Assembly (NCBI GenBank): GCA_963277665.1
Contig: OY728136.1
Location: 802,057,123-802,121,122, forward strand
Direction: 5' to 3'
DNA: 64,000 nt
From: Viscum album
Lineage: Eukaryota; Streptophyta; Magnoliopsida; Santalales; Viscaceae
Shown here: positions 24,660 through 37,423 of the stretch, one piece after another
How positions within the stretch are numbered: position 1 is the first letter of the stretch
Layout: the number at the start of each line of letters is the position of its first letter
The notes under the pieces: generated by a model
The model's input: the letters and a program-made list of their open reading frames with translations, nothing else
What the model was told of the DNA's origin: nothing
Database searches by the model: none
Position numbers and translations under genes: made by a program

Positions 24660-25450
24660 CGGACCCGAGGTAAGGGATCCTACAACTCTCTTTCTTTTTA
24701 AGTACACTCTTTTATGTCATTTATTTTAAGCTCATATTTATTATGATTGGGATGTTATTTTATATTAAATTTACTGTAATTTTTATGTTCATTTGATGAG
24801 AGACCCTATTCTCTCTCATCAATCCATTTTGGAAGTTTTGAGTGGCGCCGTTAGGCTGCTGAACTTTCGTAAGAGATCTAACCTCTCTCTTTCTTTTTAA
24901 GTACTCTCCTTTATGTCACTTCTTTTAAACTCCTCCTTGAAATGTTGGGGGATTTTATTTTATATTCCTATTGCTGTAAATTCTATTGTAATATGATGGG
25001 ATACTCTATTTGATCTCATCAATCCATATTGGGAAGTTTTATGTGGCGCCGTTAGGCTGTCGAGTTTTCGTAAGGGATTTTTCATCTCACTTTTATTCCC
25101 GTGAGATTTATGCTATATTTGCCACAAATTCCATTGAGTGGTGTATGTACTGCCCATTGTTCTACTCTTTGTGTAATATAATTTCTTTTATGAGTATTTA
25201 CATCAATGACCTATTGTCTTTCTTTCATGGGGTGTATGTTTTGAAAGATACCCAAGTCGGTAAGGGAACCTTTCACCCTCTTCTTTTTTAGAAGACTTCT
25301 TTTATTGGGTGTTTTAATTTACATATTTTTATGTTGGGATGTGTTCTCATACATCCTTATTGATGTAAATTTTATCTCCAAGTGATGAGATACACTTTTT
25401 ATCTCTCATCAACTCATTTTGATGTGATGCCGTTAGGCTGTCAAGGGAAC
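24660..25450 (+). repeat. Degenerate ~200-bp tandem modules, element D 5' LTR
   Basis: Four decayed units each run: CTCTCTTTCTTTTTAAGTAC-like start, then a TGATGAGA...CTCATCAA stretch, then GGCGCCGTTAGGCTG, then TTTCGTAAGGGA-like end. GGCGCCGTTAGGCTG lies at 24844 and 25045 (201 bp apart) and a changed form at 25426 (381 bp further). The same array is in the 3' LTR (31755-32545), so it predates the last transposition. Confidence 0.7.
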
Positions 25451-26764
25451 TTTTTAACCCAATTTCGATTTCTTTGTGTTCAACTTGTAGTCATTGAATA
25501 TGTCATCCATTGAATACGTGTGAATGACCATTTATTGTTTTAAACTTAATATCCACTTATATTGGGTGTATATATATTTTTCACACATATTTTTTAGATT
25601 TATTTGTCCTTAATTTAAGGATACCTTCTTTATAAGGGATTTCATCACATTTGACATTTCTATTGAGGGTTCATTGTTGTTATGCACCAATTCACTCTTA
25701 TATGGTGTATATACTGTCCTTTGGATTATTATATCATGAATACTTTTATTCTCATGATATTATAAAGTTCTGACTAAATGTTATTCCTCGATTATTGTAT
25801 TCAAGTGTCTCTAATTTTGGTAAAACCCCTTTAACCAAAATATCATTTTAAATGTTTTAATTATTTGTTCTTATTAATATCCATGTTTTCAAAATGGTTT
25901 TAAAGATTTATTTATATGGATATTAATGGTTTAAAATGTTAAAAGCTTCAAGGTGGTATGGGACACTTTGATTCAAAAATCTCATTATTAAATGTTTTAA
26001 ATGGTTTTGGAAATGGTTTCTTTTTGAATGGATTCATTATTTCAATATCCTAAAATGTTATATTGTGATTGAAATGTGGAAATGTTATGTTTCCTTCATT
26101 CATGTTTATGTGATACGATTATGTTATGGTTCTTGGGCATTGTTATGAAGAACGGGTGGTTCCGTGATAAACTAAGGGCGGGTGAGCCCGATATAGCTCT
26201 CCAATGCATTGGGTAACGCGAAGGAGTGAAACATTAAGGTTTCTCCGAAGAGATTTAGGGAATATATTGTGATGGGTATTCCAAACGTAACCAAGAGGGT
26301 TACTCCCTACGTAAGAATGTTATGAATGCCTCAAGTTACCTTTATGTCTTATGTTTTCTATGATTTATTCATGATTTGATATGCCTATGTTTTATGGGTA
26401 AAGTATGATTTCATTCTTATGTTTATATGAACTCATGTTTCCATTCCATATTTTTATAACCCTTACTGAGCTTTTTATGCTCATCCCAAGTTTTTGAAAT
26501 TCTTTTCACAGGTCAAGGGAAAGGTACATGATGTGACGATAGTGTCAAGGATGTGTCAAGAAAGAATCCGTGTTTTATTTTAAATACGTTTCAATTGATG
26601 GGAAGAATGAATATTGTCTTTTATGTAACCACCTTGTTTAAATGTGGAATGTAATGCAAGTTTCATGATCTAATTCTCTAAAACTCTAAACCTCAAAAGA
26701 TCCTCAATGTGTAATCTTGTAATAACTCAAGTTTAAGTAAGTTTTAAGGATGGGGCCTTATAGT

Positions 26765-26776
26765 TGGTATCAAAGG
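26765..26776 (+). other. Element D primer binding site
   Basis: TGGTATCAAAGG, two bases after the 5' LTR. It matches the complement of the initiator tRNA-Met 3' end apart from A for G at one position (usual TGGTATCAGAG). Confidence 0.85.
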
Positions 26777-26967
26777 GAGGTTTAGATAACTTTAGAGGTT
26801 AGGGTATTCTTTAAGCATAATTGACAATTACCATAATGGTTAGGATTTCAGAAAGAGTCTTAGTTTTAGATAAAGTGAATGAGTAAGTATATTTTATTGT
26901 CTATCTTACTCATTAGTACATGATGGTTTTGTTGATATACTCACACTGACCTTTTTGGTTTTAGTAA

Positions 26968-27553
26968 ATGGCTGGATCTAGCAGGCACCAAAGTAACAGT
27001 GGATGTGAAGGAAACTGTGATAGTTTTTTTGAGCAAGCAACTGAATGATATGGGAGCTGCAATGAGAACTCTTTTGATTATCCTCAACCAAATATCTGGA
27101 GTCATGATTGACCACCTAAACCTTGGAGATTTCTCTAAGGCATCATATTTGCAAGAAACAAATCCCTACGGAAGTATAGGTAATAACCATAAAGGTATGT
27201 GTGTTCAAAAACCTATGTGTCAAAGATGTGGAAAGAAACACCTAGGAAAATGTTTCAAAGGGACAGAAATATGCTATAGATGTGGAAATGAAGGTCATAA
27301 AGCAAGAACCTGCCATGGAAAAAGGAAGCATCCAGTTGACTCGAGGAAAGGGAAAGAAGTTCTTTCTGAGGGATCAATTGAATGTTTTAAATGTGGTGTG
27401 CATGGTCATTATGCAAACACATGTCCTATGAAAAAGTTTCGTGAATGGGGTCCCCAAGAGCGTACCAATATTCGTTTACCAATACCTAATGCCATTCCAA
27501 TTGAGGATGAAGAAACTGACAATGACCAATCAAAGGTATGTACTATTTCATGA
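26968..27553 (+). pseudogene. Element D gag remnant: N-terminus fused to three zinc knuckles
   Basis: The ATG at 26968 gives MAGSSRHQSNSG, comparable with the MAGTRRN start of element C gag. That frame stops after 26 codons. A shifted frame from 26999 stays open for 184 codons to the stop at 27551. It holds a compact CQRCGKKHLGKC knuckle (CX2CX3HX3C) and two full CX2CX4HX4C knuckles, CYRCGNEGHKARTC and CFKCGVHGHYANTC, then an acidic tail. The capsid domain seen in C (51537-51974) is missing, so this is an internally deleted gag. An open knuckle domain in a young element could still bind RNA if translated, but that is inference. Confidence 0.8.
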
Positions 27554-28020
27554 CTATTGTTTTCTTATTTTGGAATCTTAGGATATGATTCATGATTTTG
27601 TTTGTAGGAAAGAGGTATTTCGGAATAAGTTGGAACGGAATGGATAATGGATCATGAAGAATGTTGAATGAGTAAGATGTCAACATATAAGGGCTTCAGG
27701 AGATAGGGTGAAATTCTTAAGAGTATTAAGTCTCTTTTGATGATGGGGTTACATTAGAAGACTTTTTATATTATGTGTAACCCTGATGTTTAATATAGGC
27801 AAATTTTATTCAAGTAATAGTTATCTTTTCTTTTTTGGACATAGTTATAAAAAACCATTTGGGTTTATATGATCCTTACTTTTGAGGTAATTATGGGTTA
27901 CCATATGTTATGATTGAAGTGAAAGGCATGAGATAAAATTGAGGTTAAATTATGTTATGGTTATTTTTGATGATTTTATCCCTTTTTGGGTAATGATTAT
28001 AGAATTATATAGTTTTGGAT

Positions 28021-28144
28021 AAAAGACAACACGCAGACCGTGTGACAACCCGTCACGTCAGACAATGCTGCGGGAATCAAACCCACAACCAAAGTGTGAC
28101 TGGTAGTTATCGCCTACCACTGGACTACGTGAAGTCCCTGGTTA
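28021..28144 (-). mobile_element. tRNA-derived SINE, antisense inside element D
   Basis: On the minus strand it starts AACCAGGGACTTC and carries a tRNA-like A box (TAGTCCAGTGG) and B box (GGTTTGATTCC, plus-strand 28072-28084). A ~55-bp non-tRNA part follows, ending in GTTGTCTTTT. It aligns along its length with 50372-50496. The short T tail resembles the Au-type plant SINEs by family knowledge. Flanks AGTTTTGGAT and AGTTTGACT may be a decayed target duplication. Confidence 0.8.
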
Positions 28145-28653
28145 GTTTGACTGATTCATTTTAGTTATATGATTTTTTTAATTAAGAGTAAGTTGATTTT
28201 GGAGGATATGTGATTAGGATAATTACTTTTCAATGTGAGACTTTAGGAGCAACTGATGTTGTTTGGAGATAAATGTTACGATTTAACTTGGAAGACTATG
28301 TGACTAAATCCTTCAAATATTTGGGTTTCAATCTTATATTGGTTTACTTTGAAGAATTTTATGGAAAAATTGTTTATCGGATGGTCCTCATTGAACTTTG
28401 GGTTTTGTTGGTCAAATTTTGGAGATTAAGAATAGATTTTCTTTTTATAAGGGGTTATCCTTTTCTGGATTATCTGATCTTGTACTAACCTTTTTGGTTT
28501 TGGTTTTGGTTAAAGCCTAAATACATGGGATGTATATAGTTCTCTTTTGGGGATTAGGTGATTCTCTAGAAGTTGATTATAGTACTCTTGCGAACAAGTC
28601 TCCCTAAATACCCGTCTTTTGGAAAAAATATGAGTTTGACTAAGGAATCTAGT

Positions 28654-28751
28654 AAAAGTTGAAAGTCAAAATGATAAATGATTATGCTTCCTTATGAATA
28701 AATTCCTCAATAAAAAGTAACATAAAACAAAAATTTTGACTATTAACTTTT
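28654..28751. repeat. Inverted repeat, possible MITE remnant
   Basis: AAAAGTTGAAAGTCAAAAT at 28654-28672 and ATTTTGACTATTAACTTTT at 28733-28751 are inverted copies with two mismatches, about 60 bp apart. No clear target duplication is seen. Confidence 0.35.
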
Positions 28752-29038
28752 CCTACTGGGGAACCCAACACCGTTTAACCCATCACATGTTTGTGATTTT
28801 CTTATCGTTAACTTTCTCCAAAACTTGTTTTCTATCACTCTCCATCGGAACATGACCCTATGTTTTCTCCTCCATGTCCATATTTTCATACTTGGAATCC
28901 TAGTATGGGTTAACTCGGGTGACCTTTGTACTTATCTTTCTTTATTTTAAAGTGTTTGTTTTACCGACTTTTGTTCCGATGTGGGACTTTCAAGGATGTT
29001 TCCAAGCGCAATTTTAAAATTGCGAGGACGCAATTCCC

Positions 29039-29053
29039 AAAAGGGGGGAAGGA
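29039..29053 (+). other. Element D polypurine tract
   Basis: AAAAGGGGGGAAGGA directly before the TGTAACACCCC start of the 3' LTR. It is preceded by GCGAGGACGCAATTC, similar to the segment before this tract in other plant Gypsy elements. Confidence 0.9.
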
Positions 29054-32000
29054 TGTAACACCCCAGGTAAATAAAGAATATTACATTTCATATTTATCCA
29101 TCTAAATGACTTTAAAGGGGACGCTATGATCGATGGCGTACCCAATACGCAACAACGAGTTTCTTGGGAATCTTACGTTTCACTCTAATAATAAAATAAT
29201 ATTATTTTAAATGGTAGTTAACATGTAGCCTTTGTAATGGCGGGAATGGATAAAAATAACTAAAATATGATTATATATGTTCTTAAATATTTTTACATTT
29301 ATATAATAAAAGATAAAGGCTTAAAATACGGAAAGAATTCAATTTTAGGCGTATATGCGCTAGTTTTCACTAAAGGTTCACTTATCACCTTTTGATGGAG
29401 AACCGTCATTAAATATAGTTTTGTTCACTCTTAAAAATTCTTTTGGACCAAATAAAACTCTTATTAAGAATCGGGACATCAAAATTTACTTTGTGTAAAT
29501 TTTTGGTATCTTTCTGATAAAGTTCATTTTTTAATGAATAGTGTAAAATGTTGTATTTTTATTCAAAACCACTTTTTAATATAATTTATTTTAATGATTA
29601 GATTATATTTTGAATTGGTTTTAAAGTAAAATTAGAAAATATTTTTACCATTAAATCCAATAGTGGTCGTTGAAATCAATTTCACTTTGAAATCAGACTT
29701 AAACTAGTGTCAGTCTTTTGATACTTATTGTTTCATAAAACACGCTATTTGTCATGACATCGGGAATTAATTATTAAATTAATTAATGTGACTTATATGT
29801 TTTGAATTTTGTAAAACGGGATTCATTTTTGAATTCATAATATCAAATATAGCTTATGGTGAATTTTTGGGATTTTTCTGAAAAACTTCAATTTTTGATG
29901 AATAGTGAAACCACTAAGTGGTACTTATAAAAACTGATTTTCCGTTTAAATGAAATTTTGCCATCATTGTGTTTTGATTTTCAAAAATCCGACATACATG
30001 GTTGTCATTAAGAAGTAAAATTTGGTTCAATGAGATTAAAATAATTTTTTGGTGAATAGTAACTTATTAAGTTTTTAATCGCGATTAGTGGTAATTAGTG
30101 TAGTTTAAGGTAAAAATAATGCTTTAATAAAATGAGATGAGCTTGAAACATGTCTTACCCTCATTGGTTGTATCATGGCCGACCATGACAAGCCATGGGT
30201 CAACTTGGGGACCCCATGGATCCACTTTGGTTTGGAAATGACATAAATAACATTTTATTTAATGTAAAAGTAAAATTGACACAAACATGATATGTTTTAC
30301 TAAAACAATTTTTAAGTGGGGTTATACAAGTCATCTATTTGATTATAAATATTAATTGGAATGATAAAAATATTTCCTACATATTAGTTTTTTTTATAAT
30401 TTTTAGACATTAAATAAATTAAATTATTTATGACATAATAATGATGCAACGATGACATCATTATTTGACGATTTAAATAAAATGGAAAGATAATGTAAAA
30501 TCTATGAACTACACATGTCCAAAACTTATTGGATTAGTGGATTTCGAAGCCTTATAACCTTATCCACGAATTATATCAATGTGGGACCTTTTGAAACCGA
30601 AACACATTTTCAAATAAAGTAATATTTCTTTACTTTCCAAAAGTGCCCCTCCTCTCCTCTTATAAAAGGCCCCCACCTCTACCTCATTTAACACACTCCT
30701 CAAGCCTTTTTCTCGGCCAACCCCTTCCCATTTACTCTCTCCACATACTTCTTCTCATCCTATAGGATTCCCTTTGGGAATAATCCTTTCAAAGGAAGCC
30801 TTTAGGCTCAAATCAAAAGGAGTTACACTTTTAAAGGTAATTCATTCTCTCATGTTCATTTGTTTTATTTTTCTTCTCTAACCCCCTAAACTATTTTTAT
30901 TTACTTATTTTGTAACAACACCAGTATCTTCAATATACTAGGATGTTGATATAAGATTTATTCTAGCTACACTCTCACACAACTACATCAAATGGTTAAA
31001 GAACATACGGTTCCCGTGGATGGTGAAATTCTGCCTCCCGAAACGATGATTGTTCAATACTCATTTAACACCTTCAAAGGTGGCCATTATGATGTCACTA
31101 TTTTTATATATGATATATAATATGTTTATGATTTATTTATGCTTCTTTATTTTTCATTTTTGTCTTACCTTTATGGCTTCCATTATGGGTATACGTGATA
31201 TCTTCATTTAAGGAAGTGCGGACTACCGCCCCTTCAAAGTGATTTGATTCGTTAAATACCATATGTGGGATGTATAAAGTATGGAAATATGATATAATAT
31301 ATGATATTATACTGGAATTATAATATAACTTTATATCATTATTATTCCATTCTATAAAATACGAAATAGAAATGAAAGTAGCGTTCATGCGTACGTATGG
31401 TTTACCGTCTCCATGAACGGTGCATTTCATTTCTTACCTCTAAATGATTATGTAATGTTATAAATGCATGAATGTACTGGATATATATGAAATATATGAT
31501 ATCTACATAATGAATACAATTCTGGATATAATAAACATTTGGCCACACGAACAACATGTAATTGTAAGAAGTCCACTTTCGACTTAAGACAAAATATCGG
31601 CAAAACAAATATTATTAACTTAAATGATTACATAATTTTTATGACATGGTAATAAGTGGTATAAAAGTAATAATGAACTTGAAAAAGGTTCTTAAGGAAT
31701 TAGAAATTAACTCAAGTTTATTATTCAGGAGATTAAAGAACGATCGAGTCATGTCGGACCCGAGGTAAGGGATCCTACAACTCTCTTTCTTTTTAAGTAC
31801 ACTCTTTTATGTCATTTATTTTAAGCTCATCTTTCTTATGATTGGGATGTTATTTTATATTACATTTACTGTAATTTTTATTTTCATGTTATGAGAGACC
31901 CTATTCTCTCTCATCAATCCATTTTGGATGTTTTGAGTGACGTCGTTAGGCTACCGAACTTTCGTAAGAGATCTAACCTCTCTCTTTCTTTTTAAGTACT

Positions 32001-33856
32001 CTCCTTTATGTCACTTCTTTTAAACTCCTCCTTGCAATGTTGGGGGATTTTCTTTTATATTCCACTTTCTGTAAATTCTATTGTAATATGATGGGATACT
32101 CTATTTGATCTCATCAATCCATATTCGGAAGTTTTATATGGCGCCGTTAGGCTGCCGAGTTTTCGTAAGGGATTTTTCATCTCACTTTTATTCCCGTGAG
32201 ATTTATGCTACATTTTCCACAAATTCCATTGAGTGGTGTATGTACTGCCCATTATTCTACTCTTTTTGTAATATACTTTCTTTTATGAGTATTTACATCA
32301 ATGACCTATTTTCTTTCTTTCATGGGGTGTATGTTTTGAAAGATACCCAAGTCGGTAAGGGAACCTTTCACCCTCCTCTTTTTTAAAAGACTTCTTTTAT
32401 TGGGTCTTTTAATTTAAATATTTTTATGTTGGGATATGTTCTCATACATACTTATTGATGTAAATTTTATGTCCAAGTGATGAGATACACTTTTTATCTC
32501 TCATCAACTCATTTTGATGTGATGCCGTTAGGCTGTCAAGGGATCTTTTTAACCAAATTTCGATTTCTTTGGGTTCAATTTGTAGTCATTGAATATGTCA
32601 TCCATTGAATATGTGTGAATGAAATTTTATTGTTTTAAACATAATATCCACTTATGTTGGGTGTATATATATTTGTCACACATATTTTTGAGATTTATTT
32701 GTCCTTAATTTAAGGATACCTTCTTTATAAGGGATTTCATCACATTTGACATTTCTATTGAGGGTTCATTGTTGTTATGCACCAATTCACTCTTATATGG
32801 TGTATATACTGTCCTTTGGAGTATTATATCATGAATCCTTTTATTCTCATGATATTATAAAGTTCTGACTAAATGTTATCCCTCGATTATTGTATTCAAG
32901 TGTCTCTAATTTTGGTAAAACACCTTTAACCAAAATGTCATTTTAAATGTTTTAATTATTTGTTCTTATTAATATCCATGTTTTCAAAATGGTTTTAAGG
33001 ATTTATTTATATGGATATTAATGGTTTAAAATGTTAAAAGCTTCAAGGTGGTATGGGACACTTTGATTCAAAAATCTCTTTATTAAATGTTTTAAATGGT
33101 TTTGGAAATGGTTTCTTTTTGAATGGATTCATTATTTCAATATCCTAAAATGTTATATTGTGATTGAAATGTGGAAATGTTATGTTTCCTTTATTCATGT
33201 TTATGTGATACGATTATGTTATGGTTCTTGGGCATTGTTATGAAGAACGGGTGGTTCCGTGATAAACTAAGGGCGGGTGAGCCCGATATAGCTCTCCAAT
33301 GCATTGGGTAACGCGAAGGAGTGAAACGTTAAGGTTTCTCCGAAGAGATTTAGGGAATATACTGTGATGGGTATTCCAAACATAACCAAGAGGGTTACTC
33401 CCTACGTATGAATGTTATGAATGCCTCAAGTTACCTTTATGTCTTATGTTTTCTATGATTTATTCATGATTTGATATGCCTATGTTTTATGGGTAATGTA
33501 TGATTTCATTCTTATGTATATATGAACTCATGTTTCCATTCCATATTTTTATAACCCTTACTGATCTTTTTATGCTCATCCCAAGTTTTTGAAATGCTTT
33601 TCACAGGTCAAGGGAAAGGTACATGATGTGACGATAGTGTCAAGGATGTGTCAAGAAAGAATCCGTGTTTTATTTTAAATAGGTTTCCATTGATGGGAAG
33701 AATGAATATTGTCTTTTATGTAACCACCTTGTTTAAATGTGGAATGTAATGCAAGTTTATGATCTAATTCTCTAAAACTATAAACCTGAAAAGATCCTCA
33801 ATGTGTAATCTTGTAATAACTCAAGTTTAAGTAAGGTTTAAGGCTGGGGCCTTATA
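29054..33856 (+). repeat. Element D 3' LTR
   Basis: 4803 bp, TGTAACACCCC to GGGGCCTTATA, partner of 21955-26762. It carries the same TATA box (30661-30669), hairpins (30171-30243 and 31382-31419) and ~200-bp modules (31755-32545). Confidence 0.95.
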
Positions 33857-33861
33857 AATAT
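33857..33861 (+). repeat. Element D target site duplication, right copy
   Basis: AATAT, matching 21950-21954. The sequence beyond continues element B's LTR. Confidence 0.85.
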
Positions 33862-35551
33862 ATAACACGTATCTTCAGTGAACATGTCATTATAACCTTA
33901 CATGTACATCGTGAACTTATATCATCTCTTCTTGAGGTGGTAAATTGTTGTACATATGAGTAATTTTATCGATACCAAAAAATTAGAAATCATCAAGTTG
34001 TGTGTTATTTAGTAATTAAATAATCATAAAAATATAACAAATAACATATATAAACAATATATATATAATTATTTTAAAATTTAATTCGTGAAAATAAAAA
34101 ATGTAATGACATTTGTTCACAAGGAGGTACATCTCCATACACCCGAATGATGATTTTGTAACCCATTTGATTGATGTGGAGGTGGGTCTATTCTATTACT
34201 AAAAAATGAAAAAAAATGTTTATATGTGATATAATTATTCTGTTATTTAATAACGGTATTATATTAATTTTATGTTGTGGGGAATGAAATAAAACAATAA
34301 CACTCATTGATGAATGACACCTCCACTTTGGGTAACCTCCTTTTGTTTACACCAAATTCAACACAATGATCGATTTCTGTAAAAAAAAATAAGGATTCTA
34401 ATATGATATGATGGAATTTGGGAATGTGTTCTGGAATTTCATGGATGATCCAAATGAAGAAGGTTTGATAATGAGATGAGAGTGAGTGGCCTTTTATATG
34501 TGATGTTGGTGTCACACTTTTATTTTTTGAAATGGATAATTTTAACCATATTTTTTCATTTCACAGTGTCTAATAATTTTCAATTATATATAATAGAAGG
34601 AAATAAGATTAAATATGTCTAATAAAAAGATGAGGAAATTTTTTTTGGATTACTTTAATTCATATCATTTTGGCTTAATCCCTGTTAAAAACATTTTTTC
34701 TTTAACAATGGTAAAACAATTTAAATATTTTGCTATTGATTTTTGGAAAAAATTAATTTTATCTTATTATATAATATAAATTATTCGAACTCTAAATATT
34801 AAAAAAATTTAAAAATTCCTTTCAATGATTTGTAAATTATTAATTTAAAAATAACCACATAGATGTGATGAGAAAGATAGATTATAAAGTGAAATTTTCA
34901 AAAGTTTACAAATGGGTTATATCAAAATTAAATATGAAATTGATTATAAGGAATGAAATTAGTTTATTAAATTTATAATTGACCTTTTTTACATTAAAAA
35001 ATAAAACATAATTTAAATTTTTAAGAAAATTAAACAAGAAATAGTTTGAGTTAAAAGTCACTATTTTTCACTACAAATCAAAAAAAATAAAATTTTTAGA
35101 AAAATCTAAAAAAATTACCCTATGATAATTTCTAAGATATGCATAAAAAAATATCTTATAAGTTTATTGTCAAAATGATTGAAAACATAATTATATTAAT
35201 TTTCCTAAAAATAAATAAAAATAATTTTTTGAGAAAAAAGGATTTTTTTTTCAATTTAGACTTTCATGAAAATACATATATATCATTATTTCAAACCATT
35301 ATAATTAATATTTAATTTTTTTTTTAATATTAATACCACCATTTTTAACATTTAGATCATTTGTTTCATGTTTAAATAACTATAATAACAATATATCATC
35401 TTTTTCAGAAAATTTAGTGTTGCTAGGAGTTCAAGTTTAACATGTAGTTGTGTGTAACAAAACCATAACATTTTGTTTTATGTAATGCTACATATAAAGA
35501 AAATTGAATTTATTAGAAAAAATAATATTTCATGGTAACATAGAGAGTTAC
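33862..35551 (-). repeat. Element B 5' LTR, outer part
   Basis: Continuation of 19652-21954 after element D. It aligns with 1222-2913 of the 3' LTR, for instance AAGGATTCTA at 34391 and 1736, and CATTTCACA before TCTAATAAT at 34557 and 1909. The outer end is taken at 35551 (GAGAGTTACA) from the alignment with 2913; it could be off by about 60 bp. Confidence 0.75.
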
Positions 35552-37423
35552 ACTCATGATTGATAAGGGAATAAAGGAAGGAATGGTTTCTTCCTTCTTC
35601 ATAATATTGGTGGATCCGTGTGTGGTATTTTCCCCATTATATTACATTACACTTATAGATCTAGGGTGAGGATATTTAGGGACATGGGATAGTGTGGTTG
35701 TAGGAATCTAGTTGAGATTATATGTTCCATGTATCCCTATGTGGAAGAGGGCTCTGTAAGAAGTTATATTTGTTTATGGAAAAAAGAGTTATCTCAAATT
35801 TTATCGCAATCCACTTAAATATTTTCAATGATGTGGAAATATGGGTCAAATATTGTTATATTTTATTAAAAAAATAATAGTTTCGTTCATTGAGATTAGG
35901 CCCTATAGTGGTAATAGGATATCAAAATAATATCTCTACATCATAGGTTTTTACGGCCAACATGATTAACCAAAATTTCTAGTGGGGTTGTGGATCCAAT
36001 AAAATTTGGATTAAGCAAGGTCTAGGTTTAAAATAATGGTAAAACAATACAATCTACAGTTTATTTAGAGTTATGATACCCTGTACTATTTCCACATCAT
36101 TTTATGATTAATTTTCTTCCTATTAATTTATATAATCTCAAGTCATTTATAGATTAGATTTAGATGTTCAATTTTCATTTAAATTTCATTATTTTTATAC
36201 ACCCTGGGGTAGAGGTATACCATCATTAGATATGTCCTTATTTTATTATATCATTTTTTAGTTAAGAAAAATTTAATGATTTCATGATAAATAAGATTAC
36301 TATATTTAATGTGATTTTCATCATGGATATATTGACCAATTATTTTTTTCCCATAAAATAACACAAGAGATTACTATCCTTTATTAATCCCATGGGAGAT
36401 AAGTTTTTTTACAGATGAATGTGTTATTGGAGTAGGAATATTGAGAACAGAAATGAGTCATTTTGATGTTTTTATGACCCAAGGAATGGTCATGGTACTT
36501 GTGTAAAATATTGATGTATCTTACTCCCCTTTTCTACCATCTTTGTACCATTAAAATTATGAAATTCTAGATGATTTTTAGAACATAATCCATATATATG
36601 AATTAAATTCATGAATGTACTAATTCTAGGAGTGATCCATATATCAATTTCTCTATATCATATATCTCCTACATAGTTAAAGGATATCAAGGTCAATCAT
36701 GAGGATCTAGAGTAAATGGGTGTTATAAGGCCGGTCAGTTCTCTTTGTGTTTATGTAGTTATGTTAACAACTAATTAAAATGGGATCCCTCCACAATGTG
36801 TGTACTATAGAAAAATTAATCATGGCATGGTGAAGAAAACATACCAATTCACATTAATCAATGATTTGTTTGATCATTTTATTGTTACTTGGTGGTTCTA
36901 CATGATTTAATTATGATAAATATCAATCATGCTTTAGGAAATATAATAAAATACACATAATATAGTTTTTTGTGATGGTATATATAGTATGAGATCCTTT
37001 TCATTCCTTATGGGTTGTTGAATGTCCCAACAATATTCATGGCTTTTATAGACATATTATTCCATACATATCATGACTATTTATTCCCTATACAAGTTGA
37101 TTACTCCTTGATAAACAAATATACCACAAATACACATGATAGACACCTTAAAAACATGTTTGGGTACAAATTCAGTGCATTCGATTTATATAATTCTTTC
37201 ATGGAGAATCATTTGGATCTGTGAGTTGTGAATTATTAGGCATGTGTTTTCTTATGATTTATTTATAGTTTATTTATAGAAGGTGGAGTTAGTGTTTTTA
37301 GAGGAATTCCTTTATAATTTGTTTGAGATATTGATTTTACTTGGATTGTATAGCTACTAAAGATTGTTCATTTAGGATTTATACCATTTTGTAGCACTTA
37401 TGAGTGGGTATACCAAGAAGAGG
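35552..37423 (+). pseudogene. Older plus-strand Gypsy pol relic (RT)
   Basis: The only Gypsy pol in the window on the plus strand besides nothing in D. 36780-37224 translates in pieces along the RT palm: VYYRKINHGMVKKTYQFTLI, then NDLFDHF, a decayed middle, then LNVPTIFMAFIDILFHTYHD and THDRHLKNMFGYKFSA. These align with '[26 protein letters not shown]', 'TNAPATFMDLMN' and the segment after the active site. The Y/F-x-D-D site has been lost. 37225-37423 may continue with the 'EGV' segment. 35552-36780 is AT-rich with no clear motif. It is the apparent landing ground of elements B and E. Confidence 0.6.

Larger units (their letters stand above)
21955..26762 (+). repeat. Element D 5' LTR
   Basis: 4808 bp starting TGTAACAACCC and ending GGGGCCTTATA. 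The partner at 29054-33856 is 4803 bp. The LTR ends in TA rather than the usual CA in both copies. It contains a TATA box, a ~73-nt imperfect hairpin, an 8-bp-stem hairpin and a set of ~200-bp modules, listed separately. Open frames inside, such as the 93-codon one at 25010-25291, occur in both LTRs with changed residues and are not taken as genes. Confidence 0.95.
27554..29038 (+). other. Element D interior without pol
   Basis: About 1.5 kb between the gag remnant and the polypurine tract. I see no RT, RNase H, protease or integrase motif in any frame. It contains the antisense SINE (28021-28144) and an inverted repeat at 28654-28672 and 28733-28751. The 71-codon open frame at 28273-28488 is hydrophobic and resembles nothing I know. 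The part around the SINE aligns weakly with 50501-50700 of element C. Confidence 0.7.
21955..33856 (+). mobile_element. Element D: pol-less Gypsy-type retrotransposon with 4.8-kb LTRs
   Basis: An 11.9-kb structurally complete element on the plus strand: 5' LTR 21955-26762, primer site 26765-26776, gag remnant 26968-27553, antisense SINE 28021-28144, polypurine tract 29039-29053, 3' LTR 29054-33856, and matching AATAT duplications outside. The LTRs align end to end with few differences by eye, so it is the youngest Gypsy insertion here. About 81% of it is LTR, and the 2.29-kb interior has no protease, RT, RNase H or integrase. It must have depended on proteins from another element. The LTR ends (TG...TATA), primer site and gag start relate it to elements B and C. 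It fits the published description of non-autonomous TR-GAG or LARD-type elements. Confidence 0.95.

Noticed and set aside
25010..25291. 93-codon open frame present in both D LTRs (also 32105-32386)
   Set aside because: It is duplicated because it lies in an LTR. Differences change residues as often as not, and the frame crosses the tandem modules without any domain.
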